From positions 25,966,144 to 26,030,143 of the forward strand of contig CP099849.1 of NCBI GenBank assembly GCA_030062745.1: DNA of 64,000 nt, in the 5' to 3' direction. The notes under the pieces were generated by a model that ran no database searches, was not told the origin of the DNA, and saw only the letters and a list, made by a program, of their open reading frames with translations. Position 1 is the first letter of the stretch, and each line of letters opens with the position of its first letter. The position numbers were made by a program, and so were the translations under genes. Of the stretch, positions 46,254 through 58,325 are shown in pieces. Source of the stretch: Capitulum mitella (lineage: Eukaryota; Arthropoda; Thecostraca; Pollicipedomorpha; Pollicipedidae).

Positions 46254-47780
46254 ATCAGTGACGACAGGCGTGAACCACGCGACCTCACTGGGCCCGGGAA
46301 CACTGTGCGGCGGCCCCGGAACGTCCGCGTTCGGCGGCTGTTGGACGGGGCGCGGCGCCTTGGTCTCGTAGTCCGGGGCGCAGCGAGTCGATGACCCTAG
46401 GTCGCGTGAAGTGCCGCGAAGTGCCTGGACGGCGTCTGAAGGCGGCGTCAGATGACCTACGTGTTCAACGGCAGGGGACGCACCAGTGAGTAACCAGCTT
46501 TTTTAGATGCCCCACGGATGCACTGAGAGTTGGAAGTCTGAACTTCTCAGAGTTGCAGTTCAACATTGGTGTGTGGGTTTTCAGTTTGTCTGTCATTACT
46601 ATTGTCCGAGAAGGAGATTGAACTCTGACACTAACTGAGATAGTAAATGTTCATTAATCCAAAATGTTGTCGTGCGACATATATCAAAATTATATTTTTA
46701 TTCCTATGTGCTTTTGTCCTTGTGCACTGTGTTAGGCAAAGTTCGACTGGTGATACGGTTTTCTAGACATTCTGATCTCTGTTTTCGTAACATCTTTATT
46801 TTGCCGTTGTAAAATAATAGAACTAAAATACTCAACCCAACGTTTTTTTTTTTGCAAGGCAAAAGTCCTCATGCATGCACCGCAGTGGCAACACTAGTAG
46901 GGACGGAACCGACTTTACAAACTGGTGATGTTCATACTTGTATAGTAAAGAGAGTATGAAAAGTCACCAGTCAGGAAAAAGATAACGTTCCTCAGCTAAG
47001 ACGAGACGGGATATCGTGCATCAGACCAGGATATGTCATACAAATCGGGCTTGGCTGGATGAGTCACCATGTAGGAAAATGGGTCGTCTGGAACAAGGAG
47101 ATCAATCAGTTCTCTGAAATTTAAAGAAAGTTCGCAAATTGGCGCCAAATTATGTGAAAAATGCCGAATATCTCGGAGTCTTTAATGCAATAAGACAAGC
47201 AAAACTATTTAAACTGCGATTTCAGTTACTGCAGAAAACCAAATTATTATCTGGAAGGTTTTTTTCTTTACCAAATGACATCTCAACGTTGTGCCAAATG
47301 TGCTGTGGGCATTGCAGAATTTTCATGGTTATTGCCCCCTTGTTGTGGATTTATAAGAAGCTACTCTGACCACCTAACGCTACCTGTACCATGTATATAC
47401 CCACTTTCGAGTGCACTACATCCAAACATACAAAAATATTTATTGCTTTACTCATTTTAACCACTGTACATGCGTAGTATATGCCTTGCGTAAGCAATGA
47501 GATTTTTTTGCGTCTGTTTGGTTTTGAAGGTTGTTGGCCGGAACTCCAAGCAATCAAACAGGAATTAGAAAGCAAGCACGAGACCAGTTTTGATCGATTA
47601 TGGCATGGATGTTACATGTTGCCTCGCTGGCTCACTGAGGTGTGACTACTAGCTGTAGCAATTTAAATGGGCGTGATCACCACGTTTCCAAAGTAGTGGA
47701 AAGATATTTGTGGCAATGTCAAGTGCTCTGTGCTCGTGATTTTGATGGAGCCTTCTTAAAAGGCTTCAGTTTAATATCGC
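46254..47780. other. GC island tail (to about 46450), then AT-rich spacer
   Basis: No supported gene in either part. Confidence 0.4.
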
Positions 47781-48250
47781 TCTGAAGACAACGAAATAAC
47801 CAAGGGATGAATATCGCAGGCTCCTGCACACATCGGCAGCGCGATGCTGCGAGTGCAACTGGTGGCAATCTCGAGAGTTTCTCTCCCAGGGGCTGGCCAG
47901 GGCACTTAACGGCCAACGTCAGCGAGTGGGCCGCCTTAGCGCCGAGCGGCAGGAGTGCTCCGTGTGTGTCTACGAGTGCTCCGTGTGCTCCCTCGTCCCC
48001 CCCAGGGGAGGACGAGAGCATCGTCCTTCCCTGGGGAGACGACGATGTCTCCGAATGTTATTCAACGGCAGCGGCCAGCCCGGCCGTCTTCCCTGCACTG
48101 GCGGCCAGCCCCCCCCCCCCCCAACACACACTGCACAGTTAGTCGCACTCCGAGAAGCCACCCTCGAAACTCACAAGAGAGGGCTCTGGGCCTGGCAGGC
48201 CCGGATGCCGCGAAACCCTCGTCGCTGAGGGCGCTTTTGTCCTTAACCTT
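47781..48250. other. GC-rich patch with a poly-C run at 48109-48122
   Basis: Contains a weak GAGTGCTCCGTGTG duplication near 47955-47990. Frames on both strands are not credible. Confidence 0.4.
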
Positions 48251-49450
48251 TATTTATTCATACATCTAATATGAGGGTAAACGGCCCAGAGTCGGTCCAG
48301 CGCATGTCTGTCGCACTGCCGCTAAGGTTGTACTAAGGCTGAGGCATGCAGTTATACCCGCGCAATATGTTCAGAAAGTGTAGAAGTTGCGGATATTCAA
48401 ACAACCTGCTGAAAAGTTCCGTGTAACAATCAAAATGCAAACTCCTCAGCAGAGTTGATAATTTGTGTCGTGCAAAAGGTTGTCAGCTGCTTCTTGCGCA
48501 TTGTGTAGCGATTTCATTCGGTAAGATGCATGCGTGAAATAGTAAGACGGCAGTGGAAAGAAGGAATAGGACTTGATTACAGTGATGAGTGACTGAAGGG
48601 AGTGTTATCCAGAATAACTCTGATGTGTTTTTTTTCCTATGTTAATGCACATAAACTTCTCGAAAACTCAAGAGCAATGCCCGTCAGTTCATACTGAATT
48701 CCACCCTGACCGTGAGTGTCGCAGGGAAGATGAAAATCGTGTTAAGTGCGACTAGGAGCAATAAACCCGCTACTAATTCCAATATTATCTAACCCTTTCT
48801 TCGAGTAAACTTGGTCTCAAATACGTTCCTAGCTGCTTGCTTCTTGATGTGCCGAAGGAATTTTCGGCGCATGTCTGATGTATGGCTACTGCCAGCGAGT
48901 ACACACGGTTTTCTTGGGTAGTAGTTTAAGAGATGAGAAGTCCTCGGGCAGCAATATTACCGTCTAAGTCGGCGCGGTTGGGTGCTCAGCTTTTTCGTTG
49001 GATCCACAGAGAAAATCCTAAAACTGCATCGGTCCTATGTTACGTAAGGCTTGATAACACAAAACGTCCTTTAATGTCCGTGCCCTTTGCATATTTATAA
49101 CGCGTAAGGTAATTTCGGCTCAGGCGGACCCAGTGTCCACAGCCCACACCCAGAGCTTCAGCTGTGTGAGCGGCATTGGGCAGCTAATCGATAGTTCAGC
49201 ATTCCGCCGAGAGATGCCCCCACTGGTCACCTCAGGCTGGTAGGCTGTGCCGCATGACCAGGTGATCTGGCGGCAGTGACTCTTACCGTTGATGCATTCA
49301 CTGAGCTTGGGCCGAATCTATCGTCCCTTGCCGGATGGGCATCAGCTTCTGGGGCGCGGAGGGCTTCATCTTTGCCTTCTGTCATGCAGAGCAGTCCGTC
49401 ACGCCCAGCGTTTTGGCGTTTATGCATTAACATTAGACTACGTGACCTCC
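48251..49450. other. Spacer
   Basis: Nothing recognisable. Confidence 0.4.
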
Positions 49451-49475
49451 GACATGACATGACATGACATGACAC
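49451..49475. repeat. (ACATG)n pentanucleotide repeat
   Basis: Four to five GACAT units in a row. Confidence 0.9.
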
Positions 49476-49799
49476 GTTTGTTTTTGGCGCCAGCACGCTC
49501 AAATGCAACTTTTGGGAAGATTCTGGAAGCCAAACCTATAATTTCACATTTGCAGTGGAAGCGGCTAATTAGCTTTCATTTGTACGATGAACGGATACAA
49601 AAACCATAATATTCTTATTGGAATCATGTTTAGTAGATGTTGTCATTTACATCTGTTAGTTCTACCCAAACCACTGGAAAATGTGGGATTACGACTGCCC
49701 TGTAGAGTACGGCTGGTCTCAATTTCAGAAACCTGGAAGAACACCATTTGGCTTGTTCAGCGACAAAGACCTAGCACCGGAACTCTGCGGGAAGACGCC

Positions 49800-50065
49800 C
49801 ACGTCTGTTAACCAAACAACCAGTCTCATCAGCTGCCCGCTTCAGTCTGCCCACTCAGTCAGTCGCCTCAGTCTGGCATCTCAGCATGTTGACTTCCAAC
49901 AGCCTATCCCCCAGTCCGTTAATTCCCAACAGTCTGTTACGCCAGTCTTCCGGCTCCTGACGGTCTACCGTCCCGAACCGCCGCCCCAGTCTACCGCCAG
50001 GCAGACGGCCTTGCCTGGAGCTACGATGCAGGTCGTACTCCGGCTCAGCGTCTCAGTTCAGTAAC
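49800..50065. repeat. Degenerate repeat with CAGTCTG words
   Basis: Many CAGTCTG/CCAGTC words at irregular 15-30 bp steps. It flanks the GC island to its right. Confidence 0.5.
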
Positions 50066-50089
50066 TGGCGAGCACGGCAGCCGCCAGAC

Positions 50090-51235
50090 GGCTCGCTGCT
50101 GTGGCGCCCTGGCGTTCCTCCCGGCCACCTGGCCTGATCAGACGCTGCCGTGAGGAGGCGCCGTCCCCGCCCCGTTTATTGACAGGACTGGCGGGGTCGA
50201 ATTCTGTATATCTAGGATGGCCGTCATCTTAAGTTTCCCAGGGTCTCGGGATCCGAGTTCCGACAGGTCTTTTCATGTGTCACTAAGGCTCATCTCACGA
50301 CCATCAAGCGGGGAAATCACGGTCCTCTCGGAACGCAGCCGCCCGCTAAGCTGAACTTTCGTCTGCTTCCTATGCCATTATGGTTCTTACGAACACAAGC
50401 GGCGGGGGGCGATACGAATTTGTCAAAGGAGCGGCGGAGCGCACTGAAAGTTTTGGAGACCCTCGGCTTTGTCAGAGCGCGCCTGCACCTGGACCGGCTA
50501 AAAATCACCGCCGCTCGGCATGATCTGGCATTCAGAATTTGGCAGCGGTTTAAGTTTGCGCTGCGTCCCCTCCTCGTGGAGGCGGCGCCGCCGCCTGTGG
50601 CGACCGGAGGCCGGCGGGCCTCGCAGGCGGGCACCTCCGGCGAGCCGCCGTCACGCCGAGGTCAGCGAGAGTTGGCCGGCCGGGCTGCGGCGGCGGCGGC
50701 CCGGCCGTCGGCGGCGTCGCTCGCCGCTGAAGGGTGGGCCCTCGCGGTCGGACCGAGGGCAGCCTCAGCAGCTGCCCCGCTCCCCTCCGGCCGCACCGGC
50801 GCCGGCAGCCGGCCGGGCCTCATTCACGGCGCGGCCACCTGAGCGGCCGCCGCCGGGGAGAGCCGGACCGCACGATGACGCCGCCAGCCGGGGAGGCTGC
50901 CCGGCGGCGGCCCGACGGCGGCCGGCCCGGGGCCGTCTCACTGGAGCGCCGCCGCAAGCCCTGGCGGCCTGGGGCAGCCTCACTGGGGACAGGCTTCACT
51001 GGAGACGGCCTTCCTCGCTGGAGCGCCACCGCACGCTCGACCAGCCTGGGGCAGCCTCACGGGGACGAGCCTCACTGGGGACGGCCTCACTGGGGCGGCC
51101 TCCTCACTGGAGCGACCTCGCTGGGGCTCCGCCCCACGCGCGGCCGGCCCGGATAGAGCCGTCGAGCGAGCGGACCGCGAGACATTCACGCCCAGTCAGC
51201 ACTTCCCCGCATCATGGTGTCGAATATGAACCCAC
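50090..51235. other. Large GC/CpG-rich island with a degenerate repeat at 50935-51140
   Basis: The right part repeats CCTCACTGGGGACGGCC and CACTGGAGCGCC at roughly 20-35 bp steps. The long plus frame (50520-51275) overlaps frames on both strands and has low-complexity composition, so it is not called. Confidence 0.4.
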
Positions 51236-51530
51236 GGCTCTATTCAGCAGCAAACCACTGAATACCGGTGGATGAGCTGCACTCTAAATAAACCTAATAA
51301 AACGCAGGAATGCAATGTTTCTAAGGCTTTCAGGACTGTAGGATTATCTGGGAAACTGATTAGTCCTGTTTCTGCCTATGCAACCTGGTAGTTATGCTAT
51401 GAAAAATAATCCACTGCAATGACGTGTCCATCTAACACTGCTTTTAGGCTTTAATCCAGATTTCATATCAAAAGTCACGAAGGTCCTTGGTAAGTTAAGC
51501 AGTACTACCGTGCAACCAAACTATACAGCG
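51236..51530. other. AT-rich spacer
   Basis: No supported gene. Confidence 0.4.
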
Positions 51531-52390
51531 ACTCATACCGATCCCGGCCCGGCCGCCGAGGGGAGCCTGAAGGGTCCGGTTCCGGCGGCCGGCGGCAGTT
51601 TGACGGCCGTCTCCGCCGCGCCGCCGCCCGCCGCCGAGTAAATCACGACCAGCAAATCGACAGGAAAAGAAAAATGGCGGGCGCGTCGAACTGAGATGGC
51701 CGTACGACGGACGGCTCCAATGGTGCGCACCGTCGTAAACTCGGTAACGACAGCCGATGTGCCAGTAAAACAGTAAATCTGCAATATTTCACGCCACATC
51801 GCCGCCCCGCGGTCGGCCAGCTGCCGGCGCCCAACACTTGGCTGGAATGGTTTGGGGAAGAAGTGAGGAAGAGGAAGGAGAGAGGAGGGGGCAGAGGCCT
51901 TCTAAACAGGGCGTTCATCTGGGCCTGGTCGTCCGCTCAGCCCCTTCAGACCGCCATAAACCCCGCCTGCCGAGCCGGAAGCGCCGAACTTCTCGAGCGG
52001 TGCGTCCGGCTAACTGCCGAGCCCAGTTCGGGGGACGGCCGCCGCACCTCTGCACGCGCCGGCGCTGCCGAATCGATTAGCGCCGCGGCGCAAACAGTTG
52101 GCTTTCGTGCCGGAGCGACGGCGGCCGCTGCCTGCCCGGAATGGCGATGGCCAGATTATCCCGTCCTCCCGCCCTTTTATAACACCTGGGCCGGCCGGGT
52201 GCGGGTTTATTGGCGCCCGGGGTCGACTCTCCGGGCCGGTTCGGCCATCCGAGGGCCCTGGACGGCCGGCCGCCGCCGCTGCCGGGCCGCTGGTGCCGCT
52301 GGTGCTGCCGGCGCGCCCCGCTGTGGTGACTGCTGGTGCGACGGCGGTGGCTGGTCCGGCCGCCACGCGCCGCGGAGTTGACGTTTGATG
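51531..52390. other. GC/CpG-rich island
   Basis: Includes AATCGATTAGCGCCG near 52071 and GGCCAGATTATCCCG near 52150. Overlapping frames on both strands; none accepted. Confidence 0.4.
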
Positions 52391-54180
52391 GCTTGTCTCT
52401 CTACTGCTGGGCGTGGGTGGGCTGCAACCGTTATACGCAGCCAATGGGAACGCGTTGAAGTACGTCAGCTGGAGGCCGCCGAAAGTTACCAAGCCCTTGA
52501 TTTGGTGGCAGTTGTCTGCATTGCGACAAAGAGACTTCACATTTGGACTTTGGATAGGGGCTTCACATTGTCATCTGTATATTACATCGACAGACTGATA
52601 TTGCTGAACAGCTGTGGAGATTACGGCGCGTGCTGTGGCCGGAGAGAAAACACACTAGCACAGTTGGTTAGAACTCGGCGAAGAAAACAGCCTAAACAGA
52701 GGCAGTGGTCTTAAGTGATGCAAATGTCACACAAATGTGAAACGGTATACTAAGCTGGTTCATCACTTGTCTGGTGCCGCCAGGTTTGTGGCCTCCTCGA
52801 AAAGTGTCAGGTGTTGTGTTTTCCTTGTTACGTGAGGAACTACAGGTGCGCCCAGATTTGTGGACCACTTGTGTCTCGGCGTGAGTATTTGTTATTCTAG
52901 ATATTTATCTATTTTTATATAAATTTATGTCAGGCTATTATTGAATCGATGGGAGACAATGTATTATCTTGAGGGAAGAGATGTATTTATTGGCGGCGGA
53001 GACTGCTAGATATGTTTTACGCTGCAATACCTTGGAGCGTCGGTATTTAAAACCAATATGTGGTTTTCGCTGCGTTAGCGCAACCCATAATATGCCCGCA
53101 CTCGCTCCACTGTTCTCTAGACATGGTCAGAAAGGTGATTAAAACGGATAACAGAAGCAATCGCCGAAAGATGGAGTCAGAGCTGAGCCCGTTTATCGTG
53201 TACATCACAATGAGTTGAACACGACTGTGCAGCGAAGATGCGGTTTCCTGGTAAATGGAAACCGTATAATAAATTTGTATCGTCTCGCTGGGATCACTTG
53301 GTCGACACGGAATGTCAGTTTGCTTCTCAGTGCCGGAGTCCGATATTTGTCAGTGTCATGACCAATAGGTTAACGGACTAAGCGACAACGAATGACTAGC
53401 TTACGTGATAGCTGACATCCACTTTAGGACGTTGGAAATCATCATCAGTGGATGCATCAGATGGCGGTAATGCGATGATGTTTTAAAGTTGGTTTTAATG
53501 CTGATATCAATGCATGGCTCGAAATGAAAAAGAATCAAGGGCATTGACGGGAAGACCATATTTTGCAAAAAATGAATGGGTATGATTCAGAAACGGTTCG
53601 TGATGTGCCTTTGAAATTTGTTTTAAATGGCCCAGGGAAACAATAGATCAGATGGTAATGATGTGCTCGGGGACTGCAATGAAATAAATACAAGGAAATA
53701 TAGATATTAACAGTAATGATTTCTCATGCGTCGCAGCTCCTAAATACGCCACCGGAAACATGCCCATCAAGCGAAAAAAATTATCGTGTTTCGTCTATGT
53801 TTAAACACATTTATTCATCCTGTACTTTTATTTGTTTTCCTGGTTAGATTGCCCTACGCTTCCAATGAACACACTTTGTAAATTTCCCCATTCTCAGTGC
53901 AGATTCTACCTAGCCTGATAGCTCTGTTAAAAACGACTTTCTTCGTCATTAGTTTTTTTACAGTCTGCATATCTGTTACGACTGTCAGCAGGAGGCGCCT
54001 GAATGGCTTTACGCCTTAGTTTTACGTCTGTGCATCGGCATTTCTTTTGGAGCAACGCACACTGCAGACTTCCCAGTAAAAACACATTTGCACCGCATTT
54101 GCACGTGTTTCTATGCAGTATGACAGAAAGTTGATCCTCCCATGCAACACGGCATCTATTTCGCCACTCTGCGGCTCCAG
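52391..54180. other. AT-rich spacer
   Basis: About 1.8 kb without a recognisable feature. Confidence 0.4.
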
Positions 54181-54229
54181 GTTCGTGTCAGCGGGCACGC
54201 TAGGCGCGATGGGACAGAGCCTCCGTGAC

Positions 54230-54545
54230 TAAGCTGGCCGGGGGGACGGTGGGCCGGCCGCCTTTTGCACGGCCGATTCCCCCGGCCGACCGAGATAATG
54301 GCGCCCGGACACTAACGTGGCTGAAATAATGCCCGGCCCATTATATGATCAGCCGAACGGAATTCTGTAAGAAACTTTTAATTAACGCTCGAATGGGTGA
54401 AGTAATGTGGAGGTAAACCGGGCGCTCTCAATGAGGGCAAATTAAGCTGTCACCCGCCGATCCAGGATGCAGGCCGTTGAAAAGACCGGGATGGTCGCGG
54501 TAGGATAAATCACCGCATCTCCTGCATTTCAAGCGTACGGCGTCT
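54230..54545. promoter_or_regulatory. Candidate regulatory island with many TAAT cores
   Basis: GAGATAATGGCG, CTGAAATAATGCCC, CCCATTATATGATC, CTTTTAATTAACGC, GAAGTAATGTGG, CAAATTAAGCTG and GGATAAATCACCG lie within about 250 bp of CpG-rich sequence. Strong motif density; function inferred. Confidence 0.35.
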
Positions 54546-54880
54546 AATCGTCCGAAAATTCCATGACAGGTTTCAAACTCTTTCAAACTCTTTGCGGATT
54601 AGCACTGCCTTCATTTCTAAAACCAATGGTGATACAAATGCCTCACCTACGTAAGATACGTAAGATTGTTTTAAAACATGCTGACTGAAGCCTTTTATTT
54701 CGACGGTTTTATTGTCTCTTGCCACCCATACCCGGTTCGTTCAGCTCAATGACCGTTCACCGTCCTAAAACACTTCAAGGGATGCGTCATCGGCATACCG
54801 TTGACGTTCTCCAGTATCAGCGATGAAAATGAAGGCAATTAGCAGAACAGGATTCTGTTGACTGTTTCCAGCAGATGATC
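54546..54880. other. Spacer
   Basis: Contains short direct repeats (TTTCAAACTC twice near 54570; TACGTAAGA twice near 54650). No gene. Confidence 0.4.
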
Positions 54881-54884
54881 ACCT

Positions 54885-55210
54885 AAACCACCGGAACGCT
54901 AATGAGCCGCCGCATAATCGCTTGTTGCCAATGGCCTGAAACACCACAGCCTCCCCGGTCTCTCGGCGAGTTCATGGGCGCTATCGGACCGGCCGCGAAG
55001 GAGTTGTGCCGACGAGACCGCGCACAATAGCTCGTTTGCTGCCCCCGTGGCCGCCACCGATACCGCATTACCGTCATTACGCATTCATACCACTCTTGGG
55101 CGGCCCCAATTAGGCCGAGTGCTCCGCTTCCATCCATTATGCTACATCCTCTGTCGCCGCCGGCCATTATCCCGGCCTTATTCGTCATTTTTCCATTCCC
55201 CCATCCTTCA
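54885..55210. promoter_or_regulatory. Candidate regulatory island dense in ATTA/TAAT
   Basis: Within 300 bp: GCTAATGAGC, GCATAATCGC, GCATTACCGTCATTACGCA, CCCAATTAGGCC, CCATTATGC, CCATTATCCC and CTTATTCGTC, all in GC-rich context. At least seven ATTA-type cores are bordered on the right by a 31-bp minisatellite. Function inferred. Confidence 0.4.
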
Positions 55211-55329
55211 TCCCGGCCCGGCCGGAAGTCCATTCGGGCGCCGGAAGAGCGTCGGAATCGATGCAAGGAGACGTCGGCACTGTTTTAGTCGGCTCGCTGG
55301 TTCGGGGGGGGGGGGCAGCGGCAGGAGTG

Positions 55330-55600
55330 CCCTCCGGCAGGGAGCACATGGACGGCTTGACTCCCCCCAGCACAGAGACGGCTGGACTCCCCGGCAAGGA
55401 GCACTAGGACAGCTGGACTCCCCTGCAGCAGCGACGGTTGGACTTCCTGGCGAAGAGCAGTAGGGCTGCTCAACTCTCCGGCAGGGGACAGCGCAGGGAG
55501 CAAGGCAGCTGGACTCCCCGGCAGGGAGCAGCTGGACGGCTGGACTCCCCGGCAGGGAGCAGTAGGACAGCTGGACTCTCCGCTGGACTCCCCGGCGTGG
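55330..55600. repeat. 31-bp minisatellite, about 8 copies, partly degenerate
   Basis: The unit is AGCTGGACTCCCCGGCAGGG plus AGCAGTAGGAC, with exact 31-bp steps at 55507, 55538 and 55569 and more diverged copies to the left. The minus-strand frames over it (55208-55960 and others) are by-products. Confidence 0.85.
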
Positions 55601-56145
55601 ATCAATACGGACAGGCTGACAAGAGGCAGATGTTGCAGAGCTGGGAATGATGCGTGATGTGCTGTCGATGATGTAGAACTCCGAGGTCACGCTGAACAGG
55701 CTGGCTGGGTGGTAGGGGTGTGGCCTGTGATGTAGCCTTGTACATAGGGCCCACACATTTTGATTGCTTCCATGTAACAAATTTCCATAGTTTTTGTAGC
55801 TTGCCGTTAATTGCTTTTCAGTGTGTTTTATTTGCAAAAACAAATAGTGAGGAGAATACGAACGCAGCTGAAATGCTATGTTGGATACCTCATGTTCTGC
55901 ATGGAATAACAGACCTGATGGTTGAAAATTGAAATGGTTGGGCGTCAGTCTAGCGCGCAAACTTCTAAATTTGTTCTCTGTCTCTCTGTCTATTAGACAA
56001 CATTCGATAAAAATATGTGCAAAGTACTTAAGCGAGAAGGGCTCGGGCCATGGTCAACATTAAATCGCCAGTTAACCAGAAGTTAAAGGAAGATGGGCAT
56101 CGAGACATAGTAGACTGAAAGAGTAAAGGAAAATGGGAGAGCAGC
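55601..56145. other. Spacer
   Basis: No supported gene. Confidence 0.4.
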
Positions 56146-56680
56146 TGAGTGAGGAGCATTCACGGGTCGCGTCCTCTCCCTCGTTTCTCGGCGTCGTTGG
56201 TAGGCCGCTGGCTGGCGGGCCGTCGACAACCCTTTCTCTGCACGCCGGTATCGATTTTCGTCGTCGTCGACGGAGTTCAGAGACGGCTGCCGCGGTTGGC
56301 ATTGTGAGCCGAGAAGCCGTCCGTCGAACAAAGCTCGAGTAGAGGGGGATCCGCGGGCGGCCGACGGGAGAGCCGCGCCGGCGCTGCCGACCTGGGGCAG
56401 AGCCAGCTGGGGCAGAGCGGCAGGGGAAAGTCCGGCTGAGGGGAGAGCGGGTGGGGAAGGTCCGGCAGGGGACGGGTCTGGGTGGTGCAGGTCCAGCTGA
56501 AGTTAGCTGACTGGAGTAGAGTCGGCCGGAATTGACCCAGCCGCGGGCACAGCCAGCCAGGGGCAGGGCCTGCTGAAGACGAACCAGCTGAGAGCGGAGT
56601 TCTGGACCTCGGTATAGATCAAGCTGGGGGAAAGCCAGAGGGGGCAGAGGGAAGTCTTTCGAGGGCTTTTATCTAATAAA
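56146..56680. repeat. GC island with degenerate purine-rich repeat
   Basis: 56390-56670 repeats GGGGCAGAGC, GGGGAAGGTCCGGC and AGCTGGGG-type words at irregular spacing, right of a short CpG-rich block at 56150-56390. Confidence 0.5.
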
Positions 56681-57540
56681 AACAGACGTCGGGAAAAAGC
56701 CTCCCCTGGACTGACGCGTGTCTTGATAGTACACTATATGCCCTGCAATAACCGCAATGCTTTTTCATAAATAATAGCAATGTGGTGTCTGAAAATGGCT
56801 TTATTTCCGTCGATACGCAGGCCTGGCTGTGCGTTTTGCACAACCGACAGTCGTGTACATTAAATAAAAATCACACCAGTTACACATTTATACTTTTCAA
56901 CGTTCTTTTCGCGAAGATGATACAGATAATGCAACTGGGAATCTTCCCGACGTGTTTTCCGTCTCTTGATTGGTCTTTTGTTTTTGCCGGAGGTAATGAC
57001 GCTCCGACCAATTGATGCCCTCTGCCCGACGAATGGGAGGAGCCAGAGCGTCGCATCGACGGGAGCAGGCAGCCGGTCTCCGACCGCCTCCTCTCCGCCG
57101 TCCCAGCTGCCGCTGAACACAGACAGCAAGGCCCCAGTCGACTTTGGAACACGCACGGGAGGCCAAAGCCTCCTGCCGCGCGCGGATGACGTGCCAGCAA
57201 ACGCATAAAGGTCTCCAGCTTCGAGGGCACCGAGGTAAATCGGCATATTGCAGAATGCCATGTGTCTGAAGCAGCAAAGACAGCATTAGTACTCCTCCAG
57301 TTTAGCAACATCTGGCATGAGTACGTAACTCCTGGAAAAATGTATGCCCTTGGAAGCAGTCCAAATCAAAGCGTTAGCCCCCTAGTGTTCTCGACGGATA
57401 TTTTGCGCCACGTTTGCTTCACGAGGAGTCACCTCAGTCCCATTGCGGTAGCGTTCCTTCAGTAACCAAAACCTCTAGTAAGATGAGGCTGCATTCGTCT
57501 CAACAGCTGGAAAGGCGAGCGGTTCTGCACCAGCAGTCGC
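56681..57540. other. Spacer with a GC-rich patch at 57000-57200
   Basis: Overlapping frames on both strands at 56860-57311. I recognise none of them. Confidence 0.35.
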
Positions 57541-57994
57541 GGTGCCGTGCGTCGCGCCACTAATACAGGACCTCGCTGGGCCGCCACAGCCACCGCCTGC
57601 TCGCCGCCGGCAGCTGCCGAAAGCCCGTCACGGAGCTGGCAGCGCGCGCGCTAAATTCCAACGGAGGCCGGCCATCGATCCCGGCCGCCGCCGCCGACGT
57701 GCGCCAGAACCGTCTCCGAGCGGCGCCGCGCGCCGCGACCGTCGCTCGGCGCATAAATTGGCCGCCGACGGGCCGCCCTCGGCCGACGTCATTATGGCGG
57801 CGGCGCCGGCGGCGGCCCGGACTTCTCCCGGAAGCGGAAAAAATCTGCCGCCGTCGCCCGTCCGCCGGCGGCAATAAAAATGCCGGCTGCCATATCGTCG
57901 CGGGACTATTAGATTATTCGCGGGCCGCGCCGGAAACGCTGCGTCCGGCGGCGATCCGTCCCGCTGCCGACGCCGACTGCCCGCCGTGAAGGGG
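57541..57994. promoter_or_regulatory. Candidate regulatory GC island
   Basis: CpG-rich with GCGCATAAATTGGCC, GTCATTATGGCGG and GGCAATAAAAATGCCGG words, bordered on the right by a degenerate repeat. Confidence 0.3.
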
Positions 57995-58325
57995 CGGCGA
58001 GCGGGGCAGAGACTGCCGGGCAGAAACTGCCCCGGCAGAGTCTGTCGAACAAAGACCGCCGCGGAGAGGGCTGGAAAACGACCTGTCGGACGGAGACTGG
58101 GAGATAGAGGGCTGCCGAACAGCGACTGTTGAGCCGAGACTGGCGGGCGTAGGACTATCCGGACAGAGAATGTCGGCCAGAGACTGCAGGGCGGAGGACT
58201 GTCGGATAGAACATCGCGGAACAGGGACTTCGGGCAGAGGACTGCCCGAGAAGGAACTGACGGGCAGAGACCGTCAGACAGAGGCTGTTGAGCAGAGACT
58301 ACTGGAAAGAGAGTGCCCGGTAAGA
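57995..58325. repeat. Degenerate short-period repeat (GCAGAGACTG type)
   Basis: Diverged units such as GGGCAGAGACTGCCG with a period of about 17-19 bp across more than 300 bp. The long minus frame over it is a by-product. Confidence 0.7.

Noticed and set aside
50520..51275. 251-codon plus-strand frame
   Set aside because: GC-driven openness over a degenerate repeat, with overlapping frames on both strands and no recognisable domain.
55208..55960. 250-codon minus-strand frame with Cys/Pro/Ser-rich repeats
   Set aside because: Generated by the 31-bp minisatellite at 55330-55600; flanks not protein-like.
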